The position numbers and the translations under genes are program-made. The notes below the pieces were generated by a model. It was not told where the DNA came from, did not search any database, and saw only the letters and a list, made by a program, of their open reading frames with translations. A DNA stretch of 64,000 nucleotides from Bacillota bacterium (GTDB lineage Bacteria > Bacillota > Clostridia > Lachnospirales > Lachnospiraceae), in assembly GCA_023437365.1 (NCBI GenBank), contig JAEZGK010000056.1, forward strand, positions 62,001 to 126,000, read 5' to 3'. Numbering within the stretch: position 1 is the first letter of the stretch; each line of letters begins with the position of its first letter. Shown piece after piece: positions 25,680-35,303 of the stretch.

Positions 25680-25710
25680 AGTGTAATACCTGGAGTTAAC
25701 TCCAAGTCAA
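25680..25710 (-). promoter_or_regulatory. MerR-activated promoter
   Basis: On the minus strand TTGACT (-35, 25710-25705) and TACACT (-10, 25685-25680) are separated by 19 bp, the abnormal spacing that MerR proteins correct by twisting DNA. The spacer contains a perfect 14-bp palindrome, TGGAGTTAACTCCA (25691-25704). It reads toward the aldo/keto reductase and MerR-family genes. Confidence 0.8.
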
Positions 25711-25857
25711 GAATTTTTTATCCCTGCCTTAATAAAATGAAAAGGTAACTTCTTGTTTGCAATACTTAATTCTTGTCTCACTAAGTTAGCCTTGCACTTC
25801 TATTTCTATTATACTGATTACTATCAGTGGATTCCTCCGTATAGACTGGAGGTAAAT

Positions 25858-26127
25858 ATGTCTAAAAATTATGATCGTAAGCATTTAACTACTACACAAC
25901 GTATCAAAATTGAAAAAGGGTTACTTGACGGCGATTCCTTCGCCTCTATTGCCAGAACCATTAGTAAGCATCCCAGTACTGTCGCTAAAGAAGTTAAGAA
26001 GTATCGCTACTTTCCTGCACGTGATCTTCCTGCTGATAGGGATCTACAATGCACATATTTAAGGGTAAAGCGCAAGGTTAACGAATGCATGTTATTTGAG
26101 ATGCCGCTTTGCGGCATCATGTCTTGA
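25858..26127 (+). pseudogene. Truncated IS30-family transposase
   Basis: TGGAGGTAAAT and an ATG open MSKNYDRKHLTTTQRIKIEK, followed by GDSFASIARTISKHPSTVAK and EVKKYRYFPA, the IS30 N-terminal helix-turn-helix. After about 65 residues homology ends and the frame runs into unrelated sequence; the DDE catalytic core is absent. An ATGCCGC-TTT-GCGGCAT hairpin (26101-26117) lies near the end. No inverted terminal repeats were found. Confidence 0.8.
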
Positions 26128-26161
26128 AGTGTGCAAAATTATTACTAAAATGTAAGGTTAA

Positions 26162-27046
26162 TCAAAATGAATTTTCATTGATTAGAGCTATGAAAGCCTT
26201 AAGCGCTGCGGACATCCATTTTGATTTATGGTAAAGCACTTGAGTAAATACCGGAATTTCCGGTCCCATCCAATTCAATTTTACAAGACGTTTTTGTTGA
26301 AGCTCTTCCTCAATCGCCGTCAACGGCAAAAATGTAATTCCCATACCGCTCAATATCAGCTGTTTAATAGCCTGAACATTGCCCGTTTCTATGATGGAAC
26401 GAGGTTTTATATGAAACTGAGACATGATCTCTTCAAAAACCGCACGATAACCACAGCAGGGTTCTGTTAAAATCAGGGGTTCACCTGACAAATCTTCAGG
26501 AAATACTTTTTCCTTTCGGGCAAATGCATGCTCAGGTGAACAAAAAAGAGCCATGGGTTCTGCTTTTTGCCATAAAGTAATATAGTCCTCTTTCGTTATT
26601 TTCCTATCAATAAAAAAAGCTATGTCAATTGTATTTTCCTTCATCGCTTGTAGAAATTCTGATGTGGTCCCAAACTTCAATAATATCTCTACCTCCGGAT
26701 AGAGTGTTCGATATTCCTTTAGAAGTCTAGGCAATCTTGAGACACATAAGGTTTCTATCGCTCCTATCGTTAAAGTACCGCTTGGTTTCTCCTGATCTCC
26801 AACTATGCTTTTTGCATCCATTGATAGCTTTAGTATCTGTTCTGCAATCGGAAGTAGTTTTTTCCCTTCAGGAGTTAATGTGATCTTATGACCCAGGCGC
26901 TCGAACAGTCGCACACTCAGCTCCTGCTCCAGCTGTTGAACCTGCGATGAGATGGAGGATTGTGCGTACCCAAGCTCCAAAGCAGCTTTTGAGAAGCTTT
27001 GTTCCTTTGCGATTGTCAGAAAAGTATTTAATTGTCTAAATTCCAT
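26162..27046 (-). CDS. LysR-family transcriptional regulator
   Basis: A 294-residue regulator. MEFRQLNTFLTIAKEQSFSK (1-20) with AALELGYAQSSISSQVQQLE is the LysR winged helix-turn-helix, and residues about 88-290 form the two-lobed effector domain (GTLTIGAIETLCVSRLPRLL). It is divergent from the DinB-like gene, the usual LysR arrangement for target control. The open frame extends to 27127, but AAGGAG nine bases before the ATG at 27046 sets the start. The effector molecule cannot be predicted. Confidence 0.9.
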   Translation of the reverse strand: MEFRQLNTFLTIAKEQSFSKAALELGYAQSSISSQVQQLEQELSVRLFERLGHKITLTPEGKKLLPIAEQILKLSMDAKSIVGDQEKPSGTLTIGAIETLCVSRLPRLLKEYRTLYPEVEILLKFGTTSEFLQAMKENTIDIAFFIDRKITKEDYITLWQKAEPMALFCSPEHAFARKEKVFPEDLSGEPLILTEPCCGYRAVFEEIMSQFHIKPRSIIETGNVQAIKQLILSGMGITFLPLTAIEEELQQKRLVKLNWMGPEIPVFTQVLYHKSKWMSAALKAFIALINENSF

Positions 27047-27179
27047 TATGTACAACTCCTTATCGATTCTATTGATTAAATGAATAGAAACTATCAATTT
27101 TACCTTATGTTTTAAATATGATATCATACAATATAAATTTTTGAAATAATAATATTTTTATCGAAGGGAGTTAATTAAC

Positions 27180-27653
27180 ATGAGAGAATTTACAGAGAAT
27201 AATCAGGAACTATTAAGATTATTACATGAGTGGGAGCCTAAATTATTGCTGCTTCCGGACGACGTCATATCTCAAAGAACTAACAGTCAGAACAGAACCA
27301 TCAAACAGATTGTCGGTCATATGACCGATTCTGCCTCGAACAATATCCATAGGATAATCCATCTGCAATATCAGCCCAATCCACTGATTTTTCCCGATTA
27401 CGCCAACAACGGCAATAATGACCGATGGATTGCAATCCAAAACTACCAGGAGGAGAACTGGAAGGACTTGGTTATGTTATGGAAGTATAGTAATCTACAT
27501 ATCATACACGTAATAGATAACGTAAATAATGACAAATTGGAGAATGTATGGGTCAGCGCTCTAGATGAAGCTATCCCCCTGAAAGCTATGATTTTTGATT
27601 ATCTGCGGCATTTCAAGCTGCATTTAAGCGAAATTGAAGCTCTGATCAATTAA
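27180..27653 (+). CDS. DinB-like protein
   Basis: A 157-residue four-helix protein. IVGHMTDSASNNIHRI (about 45-60) supplies the first conserved His, and YLRHFKLHLSEI near the C-terminus the others, matching the three-His metal site of the DinB_2/YfiT superfamily. Members include thiol transferases and stress-induced proteins; no substrate is evident. It is read divergently from the LysR gene and ends tail-to-tail with the next gene, sharing four bases. The ribosome site is GAAGGGAG. Confidence 0.7.
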   Translation: MREFTENNQELLRLLHEWEPKLLLLPDDVISQRTNSQNRTIKQIVGHMTDSASNNIHRIIHLQYQPNPLIFPDYANNGNNDRWIAIQNYQEENWKDLVMLWKYSNLHIIHVIDNVNNDKLENVWVSALDEAIPLKAMIFDYLRHFKLHLSEIEALIN

Positions 27654-28846
27654 GTCTGCCCGTCTCCCGGAGGCTTCAGAGTGATATATCCCTTCAGCTG
27701 ATGATTCATGATCCGTTTGTTCCCGATTTTTAAACCACCGATCTCCTCCTCCAAGGAGGAGATAAATACCTTCTGACCTTCCTCGATAAAAAGGTAGATC
27801 AGGCGCTTCATCATTCTCTTCGCCTCCGGCTTCATATTTTTATATGCCTTAAGCATATTATTGGCCGCGGATAGTTTATCTTCCGAGATTCCGCTGACTG
27901 TAACCAGCCCGGAAGCATAAAAAATCTCGAATAATTCTTCTACGAAGGCTGCGCGCTCCTCCACTGCAATTTTACTTAACCATTGACGGAGCGTGCGGTT
28001 AAGAATGATACTGGATTTCATAAGACCGCGTTTATAGACAAAATGATTCCCGATCACCTCCCAGGCAAACGAGCTATGTCCTCCGATCCCCTTTTGTTTA
28101 CTGTTCACGATAACATAGTCCTCCAGATGCTCCATCAGGATACCGACCACGGAGGATTTTGGTACAATCGTATGAATTTTGGGAAGCATGTGATGGTATC
28201 CCGGACTCTCCAAAAACTTTTCCTGAAATCCCGGTCCATCATTGTTATAAACTGCTATGATACGCTGATACGCTTCTTTCATGGAAACTGCAGTATATAC
28301 CGCCAGGTTTCCCCCCTTGGAATGTCCTCCGAGATAAATACTTCCCTCCAGCGATGTGATGATATGTCTGACATAAGCTACGGCATCCTTCTGAGCCTGC
28401 ACCTCATCCATAAAGCTCATCTGGAAGTCTTCCTTCCAGCCCACAAGCAGATCGTCTGTGCCTCGAAATGCTATATAGTGCAGGTGATCATTGATGGAAA
28501 ACACAATGGCTGAAAATTGCTCTGCATTATCCTGATCAATCCGATTAATATATCGGGACAGCTCCAGTGAACCAAACCGTTTCGTAGCGGCTGCTTCCTT
28601 TAACAATCTGGTAATCTGTAAAAAGAATTGATTCTTCGCACGAGGTGCATCAAAATCGATTGCAGCATAAGCCTGTCCTGCAATTTCAGAGAGGAGGATG
28701 CGCTCCGATTTCATTTCAAAGGGAACGATACCGTCAAATTCAATATATGCTAAGGTAGACAGGATTAAATTATCAACTTCATTTAACCCATCCTGTGCAA
28801 AGCTCAAGTCGCCACGCCATTTGAGATAATCAAGTATATTATACAT
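27650..28846 (-). CDS. Mbeg1-like (DUF2974) alpha/beta hydrolase
   Basis: A 398-residue protein of the DUF2974 family. MYNILDYLKWRGDLSF is the usual N-terminus, LHYIAFRGTDDLLVGWKEDF the conserved centre, and YLGGHSKGGNLAVYTA contains the lipase-like nucleophile Ser (about residue 176). A lipase class-3-like fold is expected; the biological substrate is unknown. The open frame begins at 28873, but GGGGGAG lies four bases before ATG 28846, the start used. It is convergent with the DinB-like gene. Confidence 0.85.
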   Translation of the reverse strand: MYNILDYLKWRGDLSFAQDGLNEVDNLILSTLAYIEFDGIVPFEMKSERILLSEIAGQAYAAIDFDAPRAKNQFFLQITRLLKEAAATKRFGSLELSRYINRIDQDNAEQFSAIVFSINDHLHYIAFRGTDDLLVGWKEDFQMSFMDEVQAQKDAVAYVRHIITSLEGSIYLGGHSKGGNLAVYTAVSMKEAYQRIIAVYNNDGPGFQEKFLESPGYHHMLPKIHTIVPKSSVVGILMEHLEDYVIVNSKQKGIGGHSSFAWEVIGNHFVYKRGLMKSSIILNRTLRQWLSKIAVEERAAFVEELFEIFYASGLVTVSGISEDKLSAANNMLKAYKNMKPEAKRMMKRLIYLFIEEGQKVFISSLEEEIGGLKIGNKRIMNHQLKGYITLKPPGDGQT

Positions 28847-28943
28847 TTTACTCCCCCTGCCTTCCTGATACATAATTACATTTTATGATAATTTACTGCG
28901 CTTTCTCGCTTGATACTAATATACCGGGAGCATCATCTCTGTA

Positions 28944-29108
28944 CCTCATGTAGTTGCTTATATCTACTTCGAAATCTTCCACCTCATGTAGTTGCTTTCG
29001 AAATCTATAATCTCATGTAGTTGCTTTCGAAATCTTTAATTACATGTGGTTGCTTTCGAAATCTATAATTTCATGTAGTTGCTTTCGAAATCTATAATCC
29101 TATGAAGA
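28944..29108. repeat. 29-bp tandem repeat array
   Basis: About five copies of a unit reading CTCATGTAGTTGCTTTCGAA then ATCTATAAT. Four are nearly identical; the first has an eight-base insertion. The array occupies most of the space between the Mbeg1-like and helicase genes. Each unit contains the palindrome TTTCGAAA. There are no spacers, so it is not a CRISPR array. Confidence 0.85.
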
Positions 29109-29191
29109 TTCAGCTCTGTTTTTAGCTTTAATTTCTGATACTTACAGTATAGACGCTATGTCTTCCTGGGGTAGCTTAAAGCTTGATTCAT

Positions 29192-32100
29192 CTATCTGTA
29201 CAGTACATAATCCTGCAATTCATGCTTAAAGCCCGCACTACTGAGCTCCTCAGCCATTTCCTTCGGATATTCCTTTAAGGTCAATCTGTTTACCCCCGGA
29301 AATATCCGCTTCTTCATGAAATCCTGAACCAGACTCTTAAGCGCTGCGGTCACCATTTCCTCTTCCAATACTCTCAGTGTCTTTCCCTGACGTACTAATA
29401 CTGCGATCGGGATACCATCTCGAAGTGCCACAGCTGTTCCGGCAATATTCATAAAGGCTCTGTCGGGCATATGGGGAAGACTCTTACCCCAGGGTTGGAA
29501 CGGGTCAAGGGCTGATAACCATAGAATATCCTCCTCCCGATGCTCCAAGGCGATCAATGTTCCTGCGAAATCCTTCTCCCGGATGAATTGGATTCCGGAT
29601 AATCCTTGAATATAATACCCTCTACGGACACGACCGGTATACTCCCATACCCGAAGGGTCTCTAGCGCTGTCCCCCAGGAAATACCGGAAATCGTCTCTC
29701 TGCTTAGTATCACGGCCTGATCAAAGGCCCGCTCCAGAAGCTCCTCGACAGTAAGGCTCCGTAGTGGGTGGATTACTTCCCATCGTCCGGTTGTCATTGC
29801 CTTTGCACGGACACTAATTCGTTGCTTAAGCGTTCCCTTGTTCAGCTTCTCCCGATTGATCCACTGACGTACGGGCATGAAGCTGTCCGCACAGACAAGT
29901 CCCCGTTCTGCCAGTCCAAGTAGAACATCATAGGGTGATTCGCCGTTTAGGACCCCTTCCAGTCTCTGCATAAAGCTGGCACCACGTTTCAGTAAAGCTT
30001 CATAGACTGCCCGTTCCTTCCCTTCTAAGCCTTCCAGAACTGATGACAAATCAGCATCCCAGTCGATATCCTCATATCTATGAAAGCACAGCCCCTCCTC
30101 TTCGGTCAGCTGCCATATATAATTGCCACCGGAGAGAATCGTATCCAGAAGCTCGTTACGATAAGCTCCGACTCGTCCTGGAAGTAGGGTGCTTTCCCAA
30201 ATGGCAGCCGGATAAACCATATCACAAAAGCTTTTGATAGCTATGTCCAGCTGCTGTTCCGGGGGAGCCGTTATTCTCGTACGTCTGGCCAGTAAGGCTG
30301 CATAACGCTCTGAAGGCACTGTCTTAGCCATGCTTCTTCTGAATTTAATGGTTTCCCTTCGAGCACGGTCGTAAAGCTCCGTATGATAATACATACCGTC
30401 ACTTTCCACCGCTTTTCCTTCCACACACAGGGTATGCAACAATGCTCTGGCAGTCTCTTGTGACCATAGATAGCGTTCAGCTACCAGTTCTACGGTCTGA
30501 GCTCCTCGATATCTAAGTAGTCGCAGGACGATAGAGCTTCTGGTTTCTGTATCCCCTGAGACTAAGGCACGGATATATTTCTCCTCCTGTTCTGCAGCAA
30601 TCCACAGACCAGGTTCAATATATTTCACCTGTTCCTGACCCGCCAGCTTTTCCAGCCATTCGATGGGAACCTCAAGCTCACCCGCAATCAAATCTCCTTC
30701 TATCATTAGCAGTGTATGCAGCTGTTTTTCATCCTCCGGCAGCTTTGTCCTTTGTGTTACCCTGTCCAGCTGTTCTTGGGAGGGCTCCAGCAGCTTCGCC
30801 TGCTTTAACAGCTCCTCGGTGGCATGCTGGATACCGATCGGTGTCGGCGAATAGTCATACATCATCGCAGCCTCCGTCTGTTGACGAAGCAGGAAGGACA
30901 TCGGGGACGGTGTATCAAGATACATCTCACAAAGCTGTATGGTTCCTGATTGTATCCCATTCAGTACGTATTCCAAACCGGCAAGGTCCCAATAATCCTC
31001 CAGACACTCTCTTCTGGTTTCACGGATTAATGGATGCCTCTCATATTGGATCAGCTGATCCAGCATCTCCGCACTTCTCATTCGCTGTACCCAAAGCGGC
31101 TGACGGCCTGCCTTACGTATTCCCATCATCAAAGCATGTGCAGTATTATAACGGAAGGTCATATTAAACACCGGAGTAGCCGGAAGCAAAGCCTCCAGAA
31201 TCGGCCTTGCGGACTTTACATCAATCTGCCACAGTAATCCATCGGGAAAGGTACATTCCCCATAAGGGAACAATAACACTCCGTCATCATCCTCCACATG
31301 GGCAATATTGGTTCCAATCATTCTCTGGGCAGCTTCCTGCAGCAGTACAGCCAGCGGAGCATTCACCTGTTTACCGAAGACAGAATGAAACATCACCTGT
31401 GGTAATCCCGTCTCATCCTTAAAATGCTCCACGATGATGGTACGGTCATTTGGAAGAATTCCTGTAGCCTCCAGCTGGTTCTGTATAAACTCCTGCGCAG
31501 CGGAGGATGCCGCTCCGTCCAGTCCCAGTCTGTCCAACTCATCAAATATTGTATCTGTCTCACAAGCATCGTTCAGCTTACGAAGGATGGTACCGAAGGC
31601 CAAGCCGGTCTGTAATCCCCTGCCCCTGATATCGCCCTTCCAGAAGGGCAGTCTTGCACCGTAGACACTGGCCTGAGTTACAAATACAGAATCCTTCCCA
31701 ATCTTGGTAATCTGCCAGGCAAAGGTTCCAAGCATGAAACGGTCTCCGACTCGTGATTCGAAGACAAATTCCTCATCCAGCTCCCCGAGCTTTACACCCG
31801 TTTCTGTCTTCACGGAATACAAGCCCTTATCGGGTATGGTTCCTCCGGCAGATACTGCCAGCATCCTACTGTAGGGATCACCTTCTACTCTTTCGTGAAT
31901 CCGGTCATATAGTAGCCTTGGACGTACCGGGATATTCTGCTCATGCTCATAATCTCCTGCCAGCATACAAAGGATGTCCTTCACATCCTCCTTTGTCACT
32001 TCACGGAAGGGATAGGCTCTGGGTAGTAGCTCCATGACCTCATCCACCTGATAGCCGTCTCCCGTAGCCATGGATACCAGATGCTGTGCCAATACATCGA

Positions 32101-33322
32101 GACACAGTCTTGGGGGCTTGGAGTGCTCCACTCCTCCGTTTCTTGCCACCTCCGCCGTCAATCCGCTGAATAAGCCCTCCGAAGCAGTCCTTGGAAATAT
32201 CTGCATGACACTGGTGCGGTTCGGATTGTGTCCTGCACGTCCGAGTCTCTGCATGGTACTGGATATAGATCTGGGGCAGCCCACTTGAAACACCTGATCT
32301 ATCTCACCCACATCGATGCCAAGCTCCATGGAAGAGGTTGCACAGAGCAGTCTTAAGCTTCCGTCTCGTAAGGAGGTTTCAACCTCAAAACGCTGCTCCT
32401 TGGATAAGCTTCCGTGATGAGTTCGTGCAAAGCCTTCTCCTCCTAGTAAATTCACATAATAAGCAAGCTTTTCGGCGTAGGCTCTGCCCTCAACAAAAGC
32501 AATCACACTTCTGGAATGCTGGCAGTGGGCATAGATCGCCCGTCCCAATTCCTGCCACACGGTGTCATGAAGCTTTGTCTTGGTATCTGTCAGCGGGCTG
32601 GTGACAATCAATTTGATTTCTTTATGCATCTTCGGTGCCACGATTGTTACCGAATCCGGGGATAGATACTCTGCTGCCTTATCCAGTGGTTCAACGGTGG
32701 CAGACAGGCCGATCCTCTGCAGCGGTGTACCGCATAGCTTATCCAAGCGCGCTATGGAAAGCATCAGATGGGCTCCGCGCTTAGAATCGATCATGACATG
32801 CAATTCATCCAATATAATTGCCTTGGCTGTCATCAGCATCCTCTGCCCGTTCTTGCTGGTCAGCATCAGATAGAGAGATTCCGGTGTCGTTATCAATATA
32901 TGAGGCGGTGTCTTGATCATTCTTCGACGGTCACTTTGGGTAGTATCACCGGTTCGAATGGAGATGTTCAGCTCCTTACTCACCCCTTCCTTCACAACAC
33001 CGGCCTTAACTTCTTCCTCTGTTATCCCATCTAACGGTCTTCGGAGATTCTCTCGTATATCCCCGGCAAGGGATTTGAGCGGTGACACATAGATCAATTG
33101 CAGCTCCTGTGGCAGAGTTCCAGCTCTTGCCTGTGCCTTTAATCTGTCTATGAAAACCAGGAAAGCGGTTAAAGTCTTACCTGTACCTGTAGGGGCAGAT
33201 ACCAGGGTGTTCTTGCCAGACGCAATTGCAGGCCATGCTTCCTCCTGTACCGCAGTCGGCTCACCAAGGGTTTTTGAAAACCACGTTATCGTCAGTTGAT
33301 CAAATATCTGAAGTGAACTCAT
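29192..33322 (-). CDS. Lhr-type DEAD/H ATP-dependent helicase
   Basis: A 1,376-residue superfamily 2 helicase, the size of a full Lhr. Motif I is APTGTGKT (43-50), motif II is DELH (about 172-175), SATVEP is motif III, and MQRLGRAGHNP is motif VI (about 365). The long C-terminal part contains winged-helix and Lhr-core domains. Lhr proteins are DNA-damage-inducible 3'-5' translocases that unwind RNA:DNA hybrids and branched DNA. The gene stands alone; AAAGGAG lies seven bases before the ATG. The lhr name is used for bacterial homologues, but functional equivalence is inferred. Confidence 0.92.
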   Translation of the reverse strand: MSSLQIFDQLTITWFSKTLGEPTAVQEEAWPAIASGKNTLVSAPTGTGKTLTAFLVFIDRLKAQARAGTLPQELQLIYVSPLKSLAGDIRENLRRPLDGITEEEVKAGVVKEGVSKELNISIRTGDTTQSDRRRMIKTPPHILITTPESLYLMLTSKNGQRMLMTAKAIILDELHVMIDSKRGAHLMLSIARLDKLCGTPLQRIGLSATVEPLDKAAEYLSPDSVTIVAPKMHKEIKLIVTSPLTDTKTKLHDTVWQELGRAIYAHCQHSRSVIAFVEGRAYAEKLAYYVNLLGGEGFARTHHGSLSKEQRFEVETSLRDGSLRLLCATSSMELGIDVGEIDQVFQVGCPRSISSTMQRLGRAGHNPNRTSVMQIFPRTASEGLFSGLTAEVARNGGVEHSKPPRLCLDVLAQHLVSMATGDGYQVDEVMELLPRAYPFREVTKEDVKDILCMLAGDYEHEQNIPVRPRLLYDRIHERVEGDPYSRMLAVSAGGTIPDKGLYSVKTETGVKLGELDEEFVFESRVGDRFMLGTFAWQITKIGKDSVFVTQASVYGARLPFWKGDIRGRGLQTGLAFGTILRKLNDACETDTIFDELDRLGLDGAASSAAQEFIQNQLEATGILPNDRTIIVEHFKDETGLPQVMFHSVFGKQVNAPLAVLLQEAAQRMIGTNIAHVEDDDGVLLFPYGECTFPDGLLWQIDVKSARPILEALLPATPVFNMTFRYNTAHALMMGIRKAGRQPLWVQRMRSAEMLDQLIQYERHPLIRETRRECLEDYWDLAGLEYVLNGIQSGTIQLCEMYLDTPSPMSFLLRQQTEAAMMYDYSPTPIGIQHATEELLKQAKLLEPSQEQLDRVTQRTKLPEDEKQLHTLLMIEGDLIAGELEVPIEWLEKLAGQEQVKYIEPGLWIAAEQEEKYIRALVSGDTETRSSIVLRLLRYRGAQTVELVAERYLWSQETARALLHTLCVEGKAVESDGMYYHTELYDRARRETIKFRRSMAKTVPSERYAALLARRTRITAPPEQQLDIAIKSFCDMVYPAAIWESTLLPGRVGAYRNELLDTILSGGNYIWQLTEEEGLCFHRYEDIDWDADLSSVLEGLEGKERAVYEALLKRGASFMQRLEGVLNGESPYDVLLGLAERGLVCADSFMPVRQWINREKLNKGTLKQRISVRAKAMTTGRWEVIHPLRSLTVEELLERAFDQAVILSRETISGISWGTALETLRVWEYTGRVRRGYYIQGLSGIQFIREKDFAGTLIALEHREEDILWLSALDPFQPWGKSLPHMPDRAFMNIAGTAVALRDGIPIAVLVRQGKTLRVLEEEMVTAALKSLVQDFMKKRIFPGVNRLTLKEYPKEMAEELSSAGFKHELQDYVLYR

Positions 33323-33535
33323 GCTTCGACTCCTTTGTTATGGATAAATTATTGTATTTTTAACAGAATCAATTCCTGTCTTGTGCTTCCTATAACTGTA
33401 TCTATTATAATATACCCGAACAAACATTTCCATGATTTTCTAAGGATACAATAACTCATTCAGATATTTTCCGTATAAGCTTTAAGCATCTAAGACTGCA
33501 TCGATCAATGTTACATCCTGAGCTTCTTCTGCTTC

Positions 33536-33886
33536 TTATATGATATTGACTGCTGTTCCAACCGGCACCAGATTATAAAGCTCCGTGACATCCTGATTAA
33601 ACATTCTCACGCAACCATGAGATATGCTTTTACCGATTGAACCCGGATTATTTGTTCCATGAATTCCGTACCCTCCGCCCGGTGCGCTGATCCCCATCCA
33701 GCGTACCCCGAAAGGTCCTCCGGGATTTACTGCTTTATTCACAATGTGGAAGCTACCTTTCGGTGTCGGTGTGGTGGGTTTACCGACGGCCACCGGGTAG
33801 GTTCGGAAAGCTTTTCCGTCCTTATATAAGGTTAAGGTATGTGCTTGTGTATTGACAGTGATTGTATAAGTGGGATCTAAAGGCAT
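33536..33886 (-). CDS. L,D-transpeptidase (YkuD domain)
   Basis: A 116-residue protein that consists of little more than the YkuD domain. H76 in GIHGTNN and H90/C92 in SHGCVRM give the catalytic HGT...SHGC(V)R signature. It would cross-link peptidoglycan stem peptides. There is no signal peptide or LysM domain, unlike many exported homologues, so export is unclear; the frame is closed upstream. The nearest recognised neighbour is the Lhr gene, 214 bp away. Confidence 0.88.
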   Translation of the reverse strand: MPLDPTYTITVNTQAHTLTLYKDGKAFRTYPVAVGKPTTPTPKGSFHIVNKAVNPGGPFGVRWMGISAPGGGYGIHGTNNPGSIGKSISHGCVRMFNQDVTELYNLVPVGTAVNII

Positions 33887-34146
33887 CTGATATGCTCCGT
33901 TTATGAGATCGTAATTAATATATTATCCATCTCGTAAGCGGTTACTGTATGAACATGAATAAGATAACAATGGATCGATGTATTCTGAATATACAGGATA
34001 TATTAGCTTCGCACCGTTATGGGATTACCTTTGATAATACCATCTTTAGTTATAACAGAAGCATAGGCAAAGCTATCATAAGTTAACATAATTCCATAAA
34101 TTAAATAATGAAATACCCTTATTGATAGCCTATAATGAGCTTGATG
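33887..34146. other. Intergenic stretch without recognised genes
   Basis: AT-rich DNA between the divergent YkuD and BIG2 genes. I see no coding frame with a ribosome site and no repeat. It probably contains the promoters of both genes, but no consensus pair stood out. Confidence 0.4.
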
Positions 34147-34183
34147 CTTCAAAAACGTATCACCATGATACTACGTTTTGAAG
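34147..34183 (+). promoter_or_regulatory. Leader hairpin before the BIG2 gene
   Basis: CTTCAAAAACGTA pairs with TACGTTTTGAAG around a 12-base loop, about 30 bp before the ribosome site AAGGAGG. No T-run follows, so it is more likely a stability or control element than a terminator. Confidence 0.35.
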
Positions 34184-34227
34184 AAATCAGGTAACTCGTA
34201 TTACAAACATAAGGAGGTTATCCTAAA

Positions 34228-35187
34228 ATGAAGAAACTTCGTTTCATTGTCTCATTATTACTTATCCTCAGCATGGTTACAACAGGAACTTTGCTACATA
34301 CGAAAGATACTGCTTTTGCAGCAAGTGCATATACGATCAGCGATAAAACCCTGACTTTAGAGGTTGACCATTATAAGACGCTCCGTATCAAGGGAACGAA
34401 CAGTAAGGCAACCTGGCGTTCCGATAACAGTCGAGTGGCATCTGTAACAAGTTCCGGAAGGGTTTATGCGAATCATACCGGAACTGCCAAAATCACAGCT
34501 ACCGTCAATGGTAAAAAACTAACCTGCAGAGTAAATGTAATCTATCTGAAGAAAGAGGTCACACTGGTAAAAGGAAAATCCTATACCCTGCCCCTTGCCG
34601 GAACGACAGGCAAAGCAGTTTGGAGTTCCAATGATGATTCTGTTGCGACTGTCTCCGATACCGGTAAAGTAAAAGCAATCGCTCCGGGAACTGCAACCAT
34701 TACCGTCAAAGTAAGTGGTAAGACATTGCAAAGTCATATTACAGTCATCAACGGAATCAATGACAAAAATGTAGTTCTTGAACTCGGTGGCTGGGTAAGC
34801 CCCGTGAAAACACTGAAATTCAGCCCAAATATGGGTAAGGTGAAATGGACCTCCAGTAACAAAAACATTGCCACGGTCAGCAGCAATGGTAAGGTCACTG
34901 CAAAGGAGCCCGGAACCACCACGATTACAGCATCTGTAAACGGCGTTAAGTCAACCAGCAAGGTGACTGTCCTTAAATTAAGCAGCAAAAAGCTGACCCT
35001 TAGCTTAACCGACAAAAAGCAATTAAAGGTATACGGTACTTCAGATAAGATCCATTGGTACTCCAATAAGAAATCTGTTGCAACTGTTTCCTCAAACGGT
35101 ACTATCACACCTGTAAAGCCCGGTAAAGCATTAATCACAGCTGTAATTAACGGAGTAGAGCTTGATGCAGAAGTAATAATCAAATAA
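34228..35187 (+). CDS. Secreted protein of four Ig-like BIG2 domains
   Basis: A signal peptide (about 1-32, ending AFAAS) is followed by four tandem bacterial Ig-like (BIG2) repeats. Each contains a W-S-S-x-N/D-S-x-V-A-T/S-V block (for example VWSSNDDSVATVSDTGKVKA, and again at about 210 and 270) and ends in GTATITVKV-like strands. BIG2 domains serve in adhesion or as spacers on surface proteins. There is no catalytic or anchoring domain, so this is a small secreted or loosely bound repeat protein. AAGGAGG precedes the ATG at 34228. A bidirectional terminator follows. Confidence 0.88.
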   Translation: MKKLRFIVSLLLILSMVTTGTLLHTKDTAFAASAYTISDKTLTLEVDHYKTLRIKGTNSKATWRSDNSRVASVTSSGRVYANHTGTAKITATVNGKKLTCRVNVIYLKKEVTLVKGKSYTLPLAGTTGKAVWSSNDDSVATVSDTGKVKAIAPGTATITVKVSGKTLQSHITVINGINDKNVVLELGGWVSPVKTLKFSPNMGKVKWTSSNKNIATVSSNGKVTAKEPGTTTITASVNGVKSTSKVTVLKLSSKKLTLSLTDKKQLKVYGTSDKIHWYSNKKSVATVSSNGTITPVKPGKALITAVINGVELDAEVIIK

Positions 35188-35223
35188 TTATTTAAAATCA
35201 AGCTTTGTTAATATTTTAAAAAG

Positions 35224-35286
35224 TAACAGGAGAACTTTGTCCGCTGATTTGATCTTCTCAGCTTAGCACAAAGCTCTCCTGTTCTA
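35224..35286. terminator. Bidirectional terminator
   Basis: AACAGGAGAACTTTGT pairs with ACAAAGCTCTCCTGTT around a 27-base loop. It lies between the convergent BIG2 (plus) and lipoprotein (minus) genes, close to both stop codons, and is flanked by A/T tracts. Confidence 0.75.
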
Positions 35287-35303
35287 TTTGGTAAGGACTT
35301 TAT

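Noticed and set aside
28944..29108. Repeats that could suggest a CRISPR array
   Set aside because: Units are directly adjacent with no unique spacers and no cas genes are in the window. The arrays at 10109 and 62773 are rejected for the same reason.
29192..33322. Many plus-strand frames opposite the helicase gene
   Set aside because: Shadows of a strongly coding minus-strand gene; no ribosome sites and non-protein-like composition.
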